Shown here: in pieces, positions 1 to 8,436 of the stretch
How positions within the stretch are numbered: the stretch's first letter is position 1
Layout of the letters: each line of letters starts with the position of its first letter
Virus record (IMG/VR): IMGVR_UViG_3300021364_003460
Location: 1-64,000 of that record
DNA: 64,000 bases
DNA from: a virus
Direction: 5' to 3' (one strand)
Translations under genes and position numbers: made by a program
The notes under the pieces: generated by a model
What the model saw: only the letters and a program-made list of their open reading frames with translations
Databases searched by the model: none
Told to the model about the DNA's origin: nothing

Positions 1-165
1 ATGTATAAAGTTTGGGTAAATAGATTGCCAGTTATCTATATTGGAGAAACTTTAACACCCTCTCCAGTAGATAAACCTCATATAGTTAGTGTATCAGAAT
101 TAGAACAAATTATCAGACAAGAGAAAGGTAGAAGTGAAGTTACTTTTAGTAAAGTGAATTTATGA
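1..165 (+). CDS. Hypothetical protein, possibly 5'-truncated
   Basis: Open from the first base of the window, with ATG at position 1, giving 54 residues. The true start could lie upstream. No family is recognised. The stop overlaps the next ATG (ATGA), the usual arrangement here. Confidence 0.5.
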   Translation: MYKVWVNRLPVIYIGETLTPSPVDKPHIVSVSELEQIIRQEKGRSEVTFSKVNL

Positions 166-377
166 ATAACTTTATCACTGGATGGATAGATATCTATAAA
201 ACATTAGAATTGTGGTTTTATTTAGTAGCTAACAAATACAATTATTTAAATTAGTCTGACTTCTGGGATATGTGTTTCAATGGAGAATCTACATCAACTT
301 ACTGGAATTGGTTTCCTGAAGCTAGTGTTACAGAGTTTCTAGCTAATAAGTATGAGTTCTATAATGAGTGGAGCTAA
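162..377 (+). pseudogene. Small gene interrupted by an in-frame TAG
   Basis: ATG at 162 overlaps the previous stop. After 30 codons there is TAG (252-254). The same frame then continues for about 40 more codons rich in Trp, Phe and Tyr to TAA at 375-377. That composition matches neighbouring small proteins, so both halves look like one gene. It may be a nonsense mutant, a readthrough product or a sequencing error. Function unknown. Confidence 0.45.
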
Positions 378-417
378 ATAATAACATTAAACAAATTAGT
401 AAACTAAAAAAGGCTAC

Positions 418-519
418 ATGTTTCAATTCACATTAGATGACTTAAAGAGAACTCTATCTAACCTAACTCCTGGAGATAATAGAGTGTCCATAGGGTTAAT
501 ATGTCATAAAATAAAATGA
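418..519 (+). CDS. Hypothetical 33-residue protein
   Basis: ATG at 418 and TGA at 517-519, overlapping the next start (ATGA). The short product begins MFQFTLDDLKRTL. Support comes only from the overlap spacing; no family is recognised. Confidence 0.35.
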   Translation: MFQFTLDDLKRTLSNLTPGDNRVSIGLICHKIK

Positions 520-743
520 ATAATATAATTAGAAACTTAAAGTTTAAAATTGAAAAAAATGTGGAAACAATTAAAAATAATGTAGAGTACCAATGGGCTC
601 TAATCTATCTTGCTATTGAAGACTGGTATAACTTAATTGTAGCTGATCCTGAGACCATTCATTCTAAACCTTATACTTATGGTAACTTTTGGAATGGAGC
701 ATTAGACTTAGATATTAATGTCTACAATAGATTTCTTGATTAA
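516..743 (+). CDS. Hypothetical protein
   Basis: A 75-residue protein rich in Asn, Lys and aromatics, starting by ATGA overlap with the preceding small gene. It converges tail to tail with the minus-strand nuclease, overlapping it by 4 bases. No family is recognised. Confidence 0.6.
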   Translation: MNNIIRNLKFKIEKNVETIKNNVEYQWALIYLAIEDWYNLIVADPETIHSKPYTYGNFWNGALDLDINVYNRFLD

Positions 744-1714
744 CCTGCTTTCAACATCCTGTTAACAGGTAACACATCAGCAAACTTAGGAATAATCTCT
801 TTATCAAGATACCATTCTGAACCAGCCAACTTAAACTCTTCTCTGATGTCTTCTACTAATTGGTTGACTAAGTAATCTAAAGGAATAAACTCTACCTTAG
901 TCATCTGCTTTAGTAGTCTCTCAGCAGACTTAGTAATAGTAGGAGCAACAAAGTAAAAACGTATAGACTTCTTAGGGTACTTCAGTTTGGCTAATTCAAG
1001 ATAACCTTTGTCCCCTATAGCTTCTTTAATATGCTCAGTGGTAAGTGAAGTAGGTTTTAGCTCATATACTTTCAACTGTCTACCTTTAACTTCTACTAAG
1101 TCAAACCTTCTAGTTCTAGCAGTCTGGTCAGTAAATGAGTTAACTACTATCTGTTCTCTTTTGAAGTGACGGTTAGTGTAAGAAGAAAGAGAGCAGATAG
1201 CATCATGAATGGTTTCCTCATTCTGGTATTGTTGCTGGGTTTGCTGTAACTTAGCCTGCCTTCTTTCTTCTAATGAAATTACGTTAGATACAGTAGACTC
1301 AATAGCATTAGCTCCTAGAGTTTTAAACTCTTTAGCTTGTTGAGAATAGCCAGCTTGCAAGTAATGATATGCTCCTAACCAGTCTGTAATCCACAATGAG
1401 CAAGCTCTATTAAACTGAAAATGGTTAGCTTCAAACCAAGCTTTCTTAAACTTAGCTAACTGCTCACCTTTAATTAACTTAAACTCTCCAGGTAAACTAC
1501 ACTTACCATTAACCATATAGTTCTTAGAGAAGTCTACTGTATTTAATCCTTTAGCTCTAGCTAAATTAGAGACTACAAAGTGAGGTTGCTTACCTAAGAG
1601 AACATAGTGGATTTTATAAGTATTTAGCAGACTAATAAACTTATTGAGGATGTCTTGCTGAGTAGGTTTAATAGAGGGTTGGATAATGGATTTTAGTGAA
1701 GAGGTAGCCAACAT
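740..1714 (-). CDS. Putative PD-(D/E)XK-type nuclease
   Basis: A 324-residue protein. Its C-terminal third contains RRFDLVEVKGRQLKVYELKP, which fits the D...ExK core of PD-(D/E)XK nucleases: Asp in RFD, then a strand ending E-L-K. This is followed by a helix and a strand ending in FVAP, as in restriction-like folds. The N-terminal half is unassigned and has a Gln-rich linker around residues 150-165. It is one of few minus-strand genes in the window; the others are two polymerase-like genes and tail-type genes. A role in recombination or host DNA breakdown is inferred from fold only. Confidence 0.55.
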   Translation of the reverse strand: MLATSSLKSIIQPSIKPTQQDILNKFISLLNTYKIHYVLLGKQPHFVVSNLARAKGLNTVDFSKNYMVNGKCSLPGEFKLIKGEQLAKFKKAWFEANHFQFNRACSLWITDWLGAYHYLQAGYSQQAKEFKTLGANAIESTVSNVISLEERRQAKLQQTQQQYQNEETIHDAICSLSSYTNRHFKREQIVVNSFTDQTARTRRFDLVEVKGRQLKVYELKPTSLTTEHIKEAIGDKGYLELAKLKYPKKSIRFYFVAPTITKSAERLLKQMTKVEFIPLDYLVNQLVEDIREEFKLAGSEWYLDKEIIPKFADVLPVNRMLKAG

Positions 1715-1740
1715 AGAATTTAATATTAATAATTAATTAG

Positions 1741-1938
1741 TTTAAATATAACATAATAAGAGCTACTGAAGAAGAATTGAATGAGTTATTTAATAAATAC
1801 TATTCTGATAAAGTCGAAGTGAATTATATAAGGTAGAATGATATGCAATGTAATCTACACTATATAAGAAACAATATTTTAATAGTGGTAAGATTATGTT
1901 CCCCTCAACATAAAGGAGACCAACCTTCCTTTTACTGA
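1741..1938 (+). pseudogene. Startless, TAG-interrupted gene remnant
   Basis: One frame is open from 1741, without an ATG, to TAG at 1834-1836. It continues to TGA at 1936-1938. The first part reads like a charged helix (ATEEELNELFNKYY). The second part (NDMQCNLHYIRNN) keeps coding-like composition. The likely start position is occupied by ATA codons (1753-1758). It is best read as a decayed small gene between the divergent nuclease and the next + gene. Confidence 0.3.
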
Positions 1939-1963
1939 AGTTACCCTATCAAAAGATAACACA

Positions 1964-2305
1964 ATGACTGAACTAGAAATATTAAGACAACTAAAAGTAG
2001 ACTTAGAAAACTGTAATGAGATTAGTAATTTAGAAATTTACTATGAAGAAACCATTATTAAAGTTATTAAACATTATATAGGTTACCCTAAAGACCAACC
2101 ACAAGAAACTAAAACAGGTAAGTGGGTAATACTAGCTGACTGGAAATGCTATATGCAGAATAGAGTAGGAGTTAACTCACATGAGAAGTTTAAAGTTGAC
2201 CCTTCTAAATCTGTGCAAGTTAGACAGCTACTATTAGATGCAGAGATAAAGATTGCTGAGCTAACTGGTAGTAAAGTAAACTTAAGTTTAACTAAAAGGA
2301 GATAA
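1964..2305 (+). CDS. Hypothetical protein
   Basis: A 113-residue soluble protein with an N-terminal charged helix and a basic C-terminal tail. It starts a + strand run after a roughly 250-base gap. No family is recognised. Confidence 0.65.
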   Translation: MTELEILRQLKVDLENCNEISNLEIYYEETIIKVIKHYIGYPKDQPQETKTGKWVILADWKCYMQNRVGVNSHEKFKVDPSKSVQVRQLLLDAEIKIAELTGSKVNLSLTKRR

Positions 2306-2393
2306 CAACATGATCTTTAACCCATCTTTAGAGGTACTAGCACTAGCCATTATGGTTTAAATCATAAGTTTTATAAAGAGGAATATATTAAAA

Positions 2394-2786
2394 ATGAAAA
2401 CAATTAAAGAAAGAAGACTTGATTTTATAAACACAGAACTAGGTTACTTTATTGAAGACCCTAGCAGGAGAGCCTATAACAAAGAAACTAAAACTTGTAT
2501 GTATTGGGATAAAACCACAGGTAACAAATGTGTAGTTGGCAGACATATCCCTGAAGATAAATATAGTCAAGTGTCTGAAGGCATGTTAGTTGATACAGAA
2601 AAGGATGATGGTGGGTTAGTTATATTTAATTTATTACCTTTAGAATTACAGGAACTAGGAGTAACTTTCCTTGCAAGGTGTCAAGAATTTCATGACTCTG
2701 AAGATAATTTTACTGAAACTGGTTTATCTGAAGAAGGAATTAAAGAGTTAGCAATAATAAAGAAAGCTCATTGTGGAGTTAATTAA
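2394..2786 (+). CDS. Conserved phage-type small protein with C-x-Y / C-x-x-G-R motif
   Basis: A 130-residue protein. It carries CMYWDKTTGNKCVVGRHIPED, resembling a motif common in small phage and plasmid proteins of unknown role (Cys-x-Tyr, then Gly-x-x-Cys and an Ile-Pro-Asp/Glu segment). The acidic C-terminal part has no assignable domain. TAATG overlap with the next gene suggests coupled translation. Confidence 0.65.
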   Translation: MKTIKERRLDFINTELGYFIEDPSRRAYNKETKTCMYWDKTTGNKCVVGRHIPEDKYSQVSEGMLVDTEKDDGGLVIFNLLPLELQELGVTFLARCQEFHDSEDNFTETGLSEEGIKELAIIKKAHCGVN

Positions 2787-2926
2787 TGGCAACAACAACA
2801 GATGAGGCTTTTATAGAAGGATTTACTGCTTACCGCAAAGGGGGTACTTGTCCTTACTCTAGTGGTGAGAAAAGGAGAGCTTGGTTTGATGGATATGAAT
2901 TTGCTAGAGAGGAAGATAATAAGTAA
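2786..2926 (+). CDS. Ribosome modulation factor-like protein
   Basis: A 46-residue protein. It contains EGFTAYRKGGTCPY followed by RRAWFDGYEFA. This matches the RMF pattern of an aromatic/Gly N-terminal helix, Cys-Pro-Tyr, then Arg-x-x-Trp-x-x-Gly-Trp/Tyr. RMF drives 100S ribosome dimer formation in bacteria. Phage copies are usually only annotated as RMF-like, and activity here is not shown. It starts by TAATG overlap with the upstream gene. Confidence 0.6.
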   Translation: MATTTDEAFIEGFTAYRKGGTCPYSSGEKRRAWFDGYEFAREEDNK

Positions 2927-2990
2927 CTCAGAATTTACAAATAGAAACTATTTACTATAAAGCTGCACAATTAATAATAGAAAACTAAAT

Positions 2991-3056
2991 ATGATTATTT
3001 ACTTTGGTGATGAGAAAGAAGATGTAGATTACCCAGAGAGACCACGCTATGAGTAA
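2991..3056 (+). CDS. Very small putative protein (21 aa)
   Basis: ATG at 2991 and TAA at 3054-3056, overlapping the next start. Composition is acidic. Evidence is only the open frame and the tight downstream overlap, so it may be spurious. Confidence 0.2.
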   Translation: MIIYFGDEKEDVDYPERPRYE

Positions 3057-3198
3057 TGAGCTAGATAAGAAGAGAAAAGAAGTTAAAGTTAACTCTATTG
3101 AAGAAGCTTTAGAGTTATTAGAACAAGGCAAAGTTAAACAACTTGACTTTGATAAAGAAGGTAATTTAAAGAAAGCATACTCAGAAAGAGTAGACTAA
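3049..3198 (+). CDS. Hypothetical 49-residue charged protein
   Basis: ATG at 3049, TAA at 3196-3198. The product is Lys/Glu-rich and predicted helical (SIEEALELLEQGKVKQL). No family is recognised. Confidence 0.45.
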   Translation: MSNELDKKRKEVKVNSIEEALELLEQGKVKQLDFDKEGNLKKAYSERVD

Positions 3199-3231
3199 AA
3201 CTATAGTTAACTAAGATTATTAGTTGATTGT

Positions 3232-3423
3232 ATGAAAAAGAAAAAGTTAAACATTTCCAAAGCTATTAAACGCCCAGGTCAGCTAACTTTAAAAGCTAAA
3301 AGAGCTGGGTTAACTATAAACCAGTTTGCTGAGAAACATAAAAAAGATTCAGGTTTAACAGGGCAGCAAAGTAGATTTTATCTAAATACCCTAAAACCTA
3401 TTATCAAGAGAAATAAAAAGTAA
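3232..3423 (+). CDS. Small basic phage protein
   Basis: A 63-residue, strongly basic protein. KRPGQLTLKAKRAGLTINQF followed by GLTGQQSRFYLNTLK resembles small basic proteins common in large phages and algal viruses (pattern P-G-x-L-x-x-K-A-K-x-A-G). Some of those occur in virions, but no function is assigned here. It is followed directly by a terminator hairpin. Confidence 0.55.
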   Translation: MKKKKLNISKAIKRPGQLTLKAKRAGLTINQFAEKHKKDSGLTGQQSRFYLNTLKPIIKRNKK

Positions 3424-3430
3424 ATTACAA

Positions 3431-3465
3431 TAAGAAGGTATATTAACTTACCTTCTTAATTTTTA
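3431..3465 (+). terminator. Rho-independent terminator
   Basis: A 10-bp perfect stem (3431-3440 with 3449-3458), 8-nt loop, then ATTTTTAT. It ends the unit of the small basic protein. The next ATG begins at the end of the T run. Confidence 0.75.
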
Positions 3466-3683
3466 TGCAGAAAGAATACAAACTTTTACTATTGCAAGTT
3501 CTCTATCATTACTTACATGAAAAGAAAGGTAAGTTGCCTAAATCAGATAATTTAATAGTTCACTCACATAAAGTAATTAAAGACTACTACAACAAAATAA
3601 GAAGTAAAAATAATCCTTATATATCTACTGAAATTCCTATTGAAGATTTATGTGAATTGTTGTTAGAAAAGTTTTTGGAGTAA
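3465..3683 (+). CDS. Hypothetical protein
   Basis: A 72-residue, mostly helical protein with hydrophobic N-terminus (YKLLLLQVLYHYL). It lies just downstream of a terminator, with 3 bases to the next gene. Unassigned. Confidence 0.55.
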   Translation: MQKEYKLLLLQVLYHYLHEKKGKLPKSDNLIVHSHKVIKDYYNKIRSKNNPYISTEIPIEDLCELLLEKFLE

Positions 3684-3686
3684 AGT

Positions 3687-4988
3687 ATGAAAACAGTCTG
3701 TGGAATCAAATTAGATAATATTGTATGTTTAATTGAACCGCAACAAATAGTTATTTTAGAAAATGGAAATACACTTGACTTAACTTACAGTTATTTTCTA
3801 AAAGTTAAGGAAGAATATAATAGATATGAAGCTATTAAAGAAGCTTTTCAATATGTCTTTGAAAAAAGAGTTGATATTAGAAACTACAATACAAGTTTTG
3901 AAGTAAGTTGTAAAGATTTCTGGTGTAAAGTTTGGGATAATGGAGAGTTTGCTTTTAGCACAAATGAAAGTTTTACAGGTCAACTAACTGACTTCAACTT
4001 TGACTCTACTTGGAAAGCAGCTTGGATTAGATATGCTCAAGATATTAAAGATGCTTACTTAAATAATATTGTTGATGTTGTTAAAGTTGCTAAAGAAGTA
4101 TTGAAGTCTAGAGGTTTAGATAAAGAGTGGGCTATAGATAGAGACAAATATCAACCTTATTTCTTTATACAAAAAGGGGCTTACAAACTTTACTATAAAG
4201 AAGATGATAAGCTTACTTATGTAGAGTGGTATAGACTTATTAACTCTGATTTAGATAGATATTATTCCAAATTAGAAAACCAACCTAAGTTAACAGTAAA
4301 AGACATCATTGAATGTCTAGAAGAAGTTAGTAGTTGTCCTGTTAGTGGAATTAGTAGAGAAAGTTTAGAGAGCTTGAGAATAACTTACAATAAGTTTATT
4401 ATTGAGTGGATTATTACAAAGGAAGCAGTATCAGTTCATTGTGAAGACAAAGAACATTTTTATCTTAAAAGTTACACTAAACCTACTACATTAGAAGAGT
4501 GGAATGATCTTTTTAAAGATAGTTTTAATAGAGCTAAAGTATTTTTTGATATAGCTAATCAAGTTAAACAAAAAGAACCTAGCTTAATTGACTTACTTAA
4601 GAAAGCTTTTCCTAGTTATCAGTGGCTTAAGTATAATAACCATATTGAAGGTAAGAATTCTTTACTTATTTTAAGAGTATATACCGAGTATTTTGATAAT
4701 AAAGAAATCATATCCAAAGGTATGTTTGTATATGAATCTAAAGATAACTTTATAATGAAAGTCTCTGGAGCTACTTTTAATACAGAAAACCTAACTAACT
4801 ATACTAACTGGGAACAATGGTTAGAAGATTTAATTAAAGCAAAACAAAACCTTGCTGAATTAGAGCAGTCTCCTAATTTAAAAAGAGATGAATCCTTCAA
4901 ACATTTAACTGAAAAACAATATAAAAAGTGTATTGATGCTCTATTTGGAGGGGAAGATTTAGAAGTAGTAGACCCTTGGGAAGATTAG
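3687..4988 (+). CDS. Multi-module hypothetical protein with four EW-type repeats
   Basis: A 433-residue protein without a recognised family. It appears to be built from about four modules of roughly 100 residues. Each is a beta-rich stretch followed by a helix containing a Trp-centred motif: STWKAAWIRY, TYVEWYRLI, TLEEWNDLF and TNWEQWLEDL. Module 4 starts with FPSYQW, resembling FPKVNW and FPKLNW in the products of 18249-18554 and 18551-19060. This suggests one domain family used singly and in tandem. Confidence 0.6.
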   Translation: MKTVCGIKLDNIVCLIEPQQIVILENGNTLDLTYSYFLKVKEEYNRYEAIKEAFQYVFEKRVDIRNYNTSFEVSCKDFWCKVWDNGEFAFSTNESFTGQLTDFNFDSTWKAAWIRYAQDIKDAYLNNIVDVVKVAKEVLKSRGLDKEWAIDRDKYQPYFFIQKGAYKLYYKEDDKLTYVEWYRLINSDLDRYYSKLENQPKLTVKDIIECLEEVSSCPVSGISRESLESLRITYNKFIIEWIITKEAVSVHCEDKEHFYLKSYTKPTTLEEWNDLFKDSFNRAKVFFDIANQVKQKEPSLIDLLKKAFPSYQWLKYNNHIEGKNSLLILRVYTEYFDNKEIISKGMFVYESKDNFIMKVSGATFNTENLTNYTNWEQWLEDLIKAKQNLAELEQSPNLKRDESFKHLTEKQYKKCIDALFGGEDLEVVDPWED

Positions 4989-4993
4989 TAAAA

Positions 4994-5299
4994 ATGACTT
5001 TTATTGAATATGGTACTTGGGAAGAGCAAGCTGATTACTGCTACAAAATTATCTACAACTTATCTAAAGTAGATATTATTAAACTACATAAGAATGAAGA
5101 TGGTAGTAAGTGGATAGATGATTTAAAAGGTAGCAGCTATATTAGCTCTTTCAAGTTTCCTACCTGGGCTGATGCTTATCACCACCTTAAAAGATTTGTA
5201 GACTGTAGCACTCTTGAGTTAGGTTTAAAAACTAAGATACAAGAGTTTATTAACAGTCAAAAGTTAGATTACACACATATACTGGACTATACAGAGTAA
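4994..5299 (+). CDS. Hypothetical protein
   Basis: A 101-residue protein starting at ATG 4994, just after the previous stop; an in-frame TTG at 4976 is less likely. Trp-rich helical protein, unassigned. Confidence 0.6.
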   Translation: MTFIEYGTWEEQADYCYKIIYNLSKVDIIKLHKNEDGSKWIDDLKGSSYISSFKFPTWADAYHHLKRFVDCSTLELGLKTKIQEFINSQKLDYTHILDYTE

Positions 5300-5370
5300 T
5301 GGATTTACTAATTGGAATTGTTTTATATCTTTGTTTTCTTAGTGCAATAGACTATTTTCTAAATGGCTGA
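5299..5370 (+). CDS. 23-residue single-span membrane peptide
   Basis: ATG at 5299 overlaps the previous stop (TAATG) and TGA at 5368-5370 overlaps the next start. The product is almost wholly hydrophobic (LLIGIVLYLCFLSAI). The double overlap argues that it is translated. Function unknown. Confidence 0.4.
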   Translation: MDLLIGIVLYLCFLSAIDYFLNG

Positions 5371-5746
5371 AGAACTAGCTATTAATTATGGTGACTTTAT
5401 TAGCTGGCTAGAGAGTCAACCTGATAACAAAACTATTGGAATCACTCACTCATCTAGCCACTCTTTCTTTGTTAGTTATTTAAAAAAGAAGATTCCTAAA
5501 GGAGCAATCTATATTTTCTTAGATGTAACTAAAGTCTGCAAAAATAGTAACTGGAAAGAGTATACTAACCCAGACTGGATGATTAAGTTAATTAATAAAA
5601 CCAATCAACTACATAGAGTAACAGAATGTAATAAGTGGAATGTTGCCAGTTTGGGTAAACAGTTAACTAAACTACAAGTGTTGGATTGTATAAGTAAGTT
5701 AAATAGTAAGCCTAAAAAGAAAGTTAAATCAAAGAAGACTGCCTAA
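5363..5746 (+). CDS. Hypothetical protein
   Basis: A 127-residue protein with a Lys-rich C-terminal tail (KPKKKVKSKKTA). It overlaps the membrane peptide upstream and, by one base, the next gene. No family is recognised. Confidence 0.6.
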   Translation: MAEELAINYGDFISWLESQPDNKTIGITHSSSHSFFVSYLKKKIPKGAIYIFLDVTKVCKNSNWKEYTNPDWMIKLINKTNQLHRVTECNKWNVASLGKQLTKLQVLDCISKLNSKPKKKVKSKKTA

Positions 5747-6072
5747 TGCGTATTATTAATAAAGACATTAACTTGTTAGTAGAAAATGATGTGGTCAATG
5801 AGCTAATTTGTAATCATCACCTTACTAGATATTCTACTACTGTACTTCCTAGTTTTATTTATAGAGTTAACCACTTGTTATCTTTATCTAAAAAAGCACT
5901 AGATAGTAATACTCTTACTTGGATAATGGGAAGTTGCTGGAATGATTACTATAATTTGGAAGATGCAGACTCTCATGATTTTACATTAAAGATTAGTTGT
6001 GAAGCTGACCACTGTAAGGTAGTAGTTAACTATCCTGAAGTATTACCTTTGTTTACTAAAGATGCTGCCTAA
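5746..6072 (+). CDS. Hypothetical protein
   Basis: A 108-residue protein, translationally coupled on both sides by one-base TAATG overlaps. Unassigned. Confidence 0.6.
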   Translation: MRIINKDINLLVENDVVNELICNHHLTRYSTTVLPSFIYRVNHLLSLSKKALDSNTLTWIMGSCWNDYYNLEDADSHDFTLKISCEADHCKVVVNYPEVLPLFTKDAA

Positions 6073-6272
6073 TGACTCAAGAAGATTTGCAGAATAATAT
6101 TATTAAAACTGCTGTAGCTAAACTCAAAACACTAGGCTACAGAGATGTAACTGAAGATAATATATTGTCAGATGAATATTATACTCCTCCTCTAAAATGT
6201 TTATTAGTAGCCAGCAGAAGAGGCACTAAAGAATATGTTGAAGCTATTGATAATTTACTGGAGTATTTATGA
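6072..6272 (+). CDS. Hypothetical protein
   Basis: A 66-residue soluble protein in an overlapping chain of small genes (TAATG start, ATGA end). Unassigned. Confidence 0.55.
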   Translation: MTQEDLQNNIIKTAVAKLKTLGYRDVTEDNILSDEYYTPPLKCLLVASRRGTKEYVEAIDNLLEYL

Positions 6273-6541
6273 AACTACAATATGGTTTCTGGTTTATCAA
6301 CTGGTGTCACCTTGTACTTAATGAAGGTAATAGTATTCCTGGTGAAGTTACAGCAAGCAGCCAACTTTGGTTAGAAGTCTGTAGTAAACAAAATGCTAGA
6401 GAACCTTATGCTGCTGTACTAAATAGATTTCCTTTTGTAATTGGCTACACTATAGTCTGCTGGCTACACTTACTAGCTTCTCCTATGAAAGATTGGGTAG
6501 CTAACTATCTGTATCCTAAAGTTAAGTGGACTGGTAGTTAA
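6269..6541 (+). CDS. Hypothetical Trp-rich protein
   Basis: A 90-residue protein with unusual Trp content and hydrophobic segments (FVIGYTIVCWLHLLAS). Possibly membrane-associated. It starts by ATGA overlap. Confidence 0.55.
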   Translation: MKLQYGFWFINWCHLVLNEGNSIPGEVTASSQLWLEVCSKQNAREPYAAVLNRFPFVIGYTIVCWLHLLASPMKDWVANYLYPKVKWTGS

Positions 6542-6581
6542 ACTACATTTGATGTTTGTTATTCTATACAATGGTGGGCTG

Positions 6582-7118
6582 ATGAGTAAAGTAATCCAAA
6601 TTAGTAAATTCCTCTGCAAGTTTCTTAGACACTCTCCTGAAAAGTTAGGTATTACTTTAGATTCAGCAGGCTGGGTATCTATAGATAACTTACTAATAGC
6701 TTGTGAAGATTATGGTTTTCCTATTACTTTAGAAGAGCTACAAGAGACTGTAAGGTTAGATGATAAGCAAAGGTTCAGTATTAAACTTGGTTTCATTAAA
6801 GCCAACCAAGGTCATAGTATTTCAGTTGACTTAGAGTTAACTCCAATGCAGCCCCCTGTAGTCTTATATCATGGTACTGCTACTAGGTTTTTAGATAGTA
6901 TTCTTAGTAATGGGCTGAGTAAACAAAAAAGAACTCACGTACATCTAACTAAGAATATAGAAGTAGCTAAGTCTGTAGGTAGCAGGTATGGTGAGCCTGT
7001 AATGTTAATAGTAGATAGCTACTCTATGTATGGGGATGGTTATGACTTCTATCTTAGTGAAAATAATGTTTGGTTGACTGATAATGTACCAAAAGAATAT
7101 ATAAAAGTTTATGCTTAA
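6582..7118 (+). CDS. kptA: RNA 2'-phosphotransferase (KptA/Tpt1)
   Basis: A 178-residue protein of typical Tpt1 length. N-terminal winged-helix part has SKFLCKFLRHSPEKLGITLD, with the conserved Arg16-His17 pair and the GW after it. Then DDKQRFSI and NQGHSI. The C-terminal NAD+-binding lobe has LYHGT, RTHVHLT, VGSRYGEPVMLIVD and SENNVWLT. Tpt1 moves an internal RNA 2'-phosphate to NAD+, releasing ADP-ribose 1'',2''-cyclic phosphate. ATG 6582 matches family N-termini better than the in-frame ATG at 6549. A macrodomain at 39603 could process the nucleotide by-product. A role in phage RNA repair is inferred. Confidence 0.9.
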   Translation: MSKVIQISKFLCKFLRHSPEKLGITLDSAGWVSIDNLLIACEDYGFPITLEELQETVRLDDKQRFSIKLGFIKANQGHSISVDLELTPMQPPVVLYHGTATRFLDSILSNGLSKQKRTHVHLTKNIEVAKSVGSRYGEPVMLIVDSYSMYGDGYDFYLSENNVWLTDNVPKEYIKVYA

Positions 7119-7422
7119 TATTACACATATCTCTGTTGAAGACATAAAGAAATCTTTATCTAATTACAAGGATACAGATAAATTATATCTTTATAAAACA
7201 GAGCCTCTAACTTTTATTAAAGAACCTTACATTAAACAAACTAGAGCAGACTATGGAATTATTAACTTTACAGATGATAATTTAAAGTCTACGTCAATAC
7301 AAGAACTAAAAGTATCAGGTCTATTATTTCTTTATAAGAAACTAGAATTAAAAACTAAAACAGAATGGTTACAACTTCTAAATAGATATAAAGATGAAGA
7401 GTATTTAATATTAAAAGACTAA
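7111..7422 (+). CDS. Hypothetical protein
   Basis: A 103-residue protein overlapping the end of kptA by 8 bases, so probably co-translated. No family is recognised. Confidence 0.6.
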   Translation: MLNITHISVEDIKKSLSNYKDTDKLYLYKTEPLTFIKEPYIKQTRADYGIINFTDDNLKSTSIQELKVSGLLFLYKKLELKTKTEWLQLLNRYKDEEYLILKD

Positions 7423-7424
7423 AT

Positions 7425-8021
7425 ATGACAATTGAAATAGACTCAGATAAGTTTGCTGAGTATCAAGAGAAAAAGAAAGAGTATACTCAAGCTGCTTATG
7501 ATTGGGAAACTAGATTTAATAATGAGTTTAGTTTAACTTCAATAGGGCTTAATCTAAAATGGAATGCTGACTGGCAGAAGTCTAAGACTAAGAACACTGA
7601 TATAGGCATCATTCATTTAAATAACAACCTCAGTAACAATAATGTCAACAATCTAGAGTATGTTACTGAATCTCAATACTACATTCTCAGAGAGTTATTA
7701 AGTTCTCCTATGTGGGTGGCTGAGTGTAAAATAGCAGATGAAAGTTGGTTTGAAGAGCAAGCTGACTTTATGAGCAGACAAGATGCTTACTATTTACCTT
7801 ACCCAGTTGAGGAATGCGGTGGACTAAGAGCTTACTATGTTAGTTTGTTTAAGAGAATGCAGCAAGCATTGTTGGGCAACTTACCTAATGACTCTAACTT
7901 GAAAAAGTATTGGAAGAAGTTGAGTGAGAGGACTGGTTCTGAGTTTGCAGAATTAGTTCCAGTTAAAAAGAGAAAGAAAGCTGTAGGGTTTAACAGGGGT
8001 ACTCAAAACAGCTACTACTAA
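7425..8021 (+). CDS. HNH-derived paralog A
   Basis: A 198-residue protein. GIIHLNNNLSNNNVNNLEYV resembles the His...Asn-Asn-x-x-x-Asn-Leu core of HNH endonucleases, but the paired first His is missing. The following TESQYYILREL is almost identical in the gene at 8806. The two are clear paralogs, probably no longer HNH nucleases. The C-terminus after AVGF differs from the paralog and may come from a frameshift, because a startless coding frame continues downstream. Confidence 0.6.
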   Translation: MTIEIDSDKFAEYQEKKKEYTQAAYDWETRFNNEFSLTSIGLNLKWNADWQKSKTKNTDIGIIHLNNNLSNNNVNNLEYVTESQYYILRELLSSPMWVAECKIADESWFEEQADFMSRQDAYYLPYPVEECGGLRAYYVSLFKRMQQALLGNLPNDSNLKKYWKKLSERTGSEFAELVPVKKRKKAVGFNRGTQNSYY

Positions 8022-8145
8022 CTTTAAAATCTATATTGAGAATAACCCTAAGAAGTTCTCTAAAGGTAAACTCAACTCATTTAGTGAGGGCAGAAAAGCA
8101 TTCTTAAATAAGCAATTAAAGAAAGATAAACAGAAGTTGAAGTAA
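7987..8145 (+). pseudogene. Startless basic coding remnant
   Basis: A frame open from 7987 to TAA at 8143-8145, without a good start. It encodes a Lys-rich segment (ENNPKKFSKGKLNSFSEGRK). It overlaps the end of the preceding gene in another frame, so it could be a former C-terminus lost by frameshift or a gene with a non-standard start. Confidence 0.3.
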
Positions 8146-8146
8146 T

Positions 8147-8371
8147 ATGAATAACTTAATAATCCCTGGCTACACATTTACTATAGATGGGGAAGGTAAC
8201 AAGTTTCTTACTTACCCTAATGGTGTTAAAGCTGAAGTTAACTTAAAGCTATATGTAAATCAAAATAAGCTAGATGAGTTGCGCTTTGAAATTGAAGACT
8301 ACTCCAATGGTAAAGTATTCTTAGGTACTTTTACAGTTAATGGTATCTATGAAGGAGAATACCCTAAATAG
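8147..8371 (+). CDS. Hypothetical protein
   Basis: A 74-residue, beta-rich small protein (TFTIDGEGNKFLTYPNG). Starts directly after a TAA. Unassigned. Confidence 0.55.
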   Translation: MNNLIIPGYTFTIDGEGNKFLTYPNGVKAEVNLKLYVNQNKLDELRFEIEDYSNGKVFLGTFTVNGIYEGEYPK

Positions 8372-8425
8372 TATACCTACTTTCTACATAGTAACTTTTA
8401 TATTATCAAAGTATAGTTTACAACA

Positions 8426-8433
8426 TATAAATA
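8426..8433 (+). promoter_or_regulatory. TATAAATA box
   Basis: Exact TATAAATA, 3 bases upstream of the ATG at 8437. It matches the T4 late-promoter core, but the short distance would give an almost leaderless transcript, so assignment is tentative. Confidence 0.3.
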
Positions 8434-8436
8434 TTT

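Noticed and set aside
3798-3983. Minus-strand reading frame opposite 3687-4988
   Set aside because: Lies wholly inside a long coding gene on the other strand, with no ribosome site.
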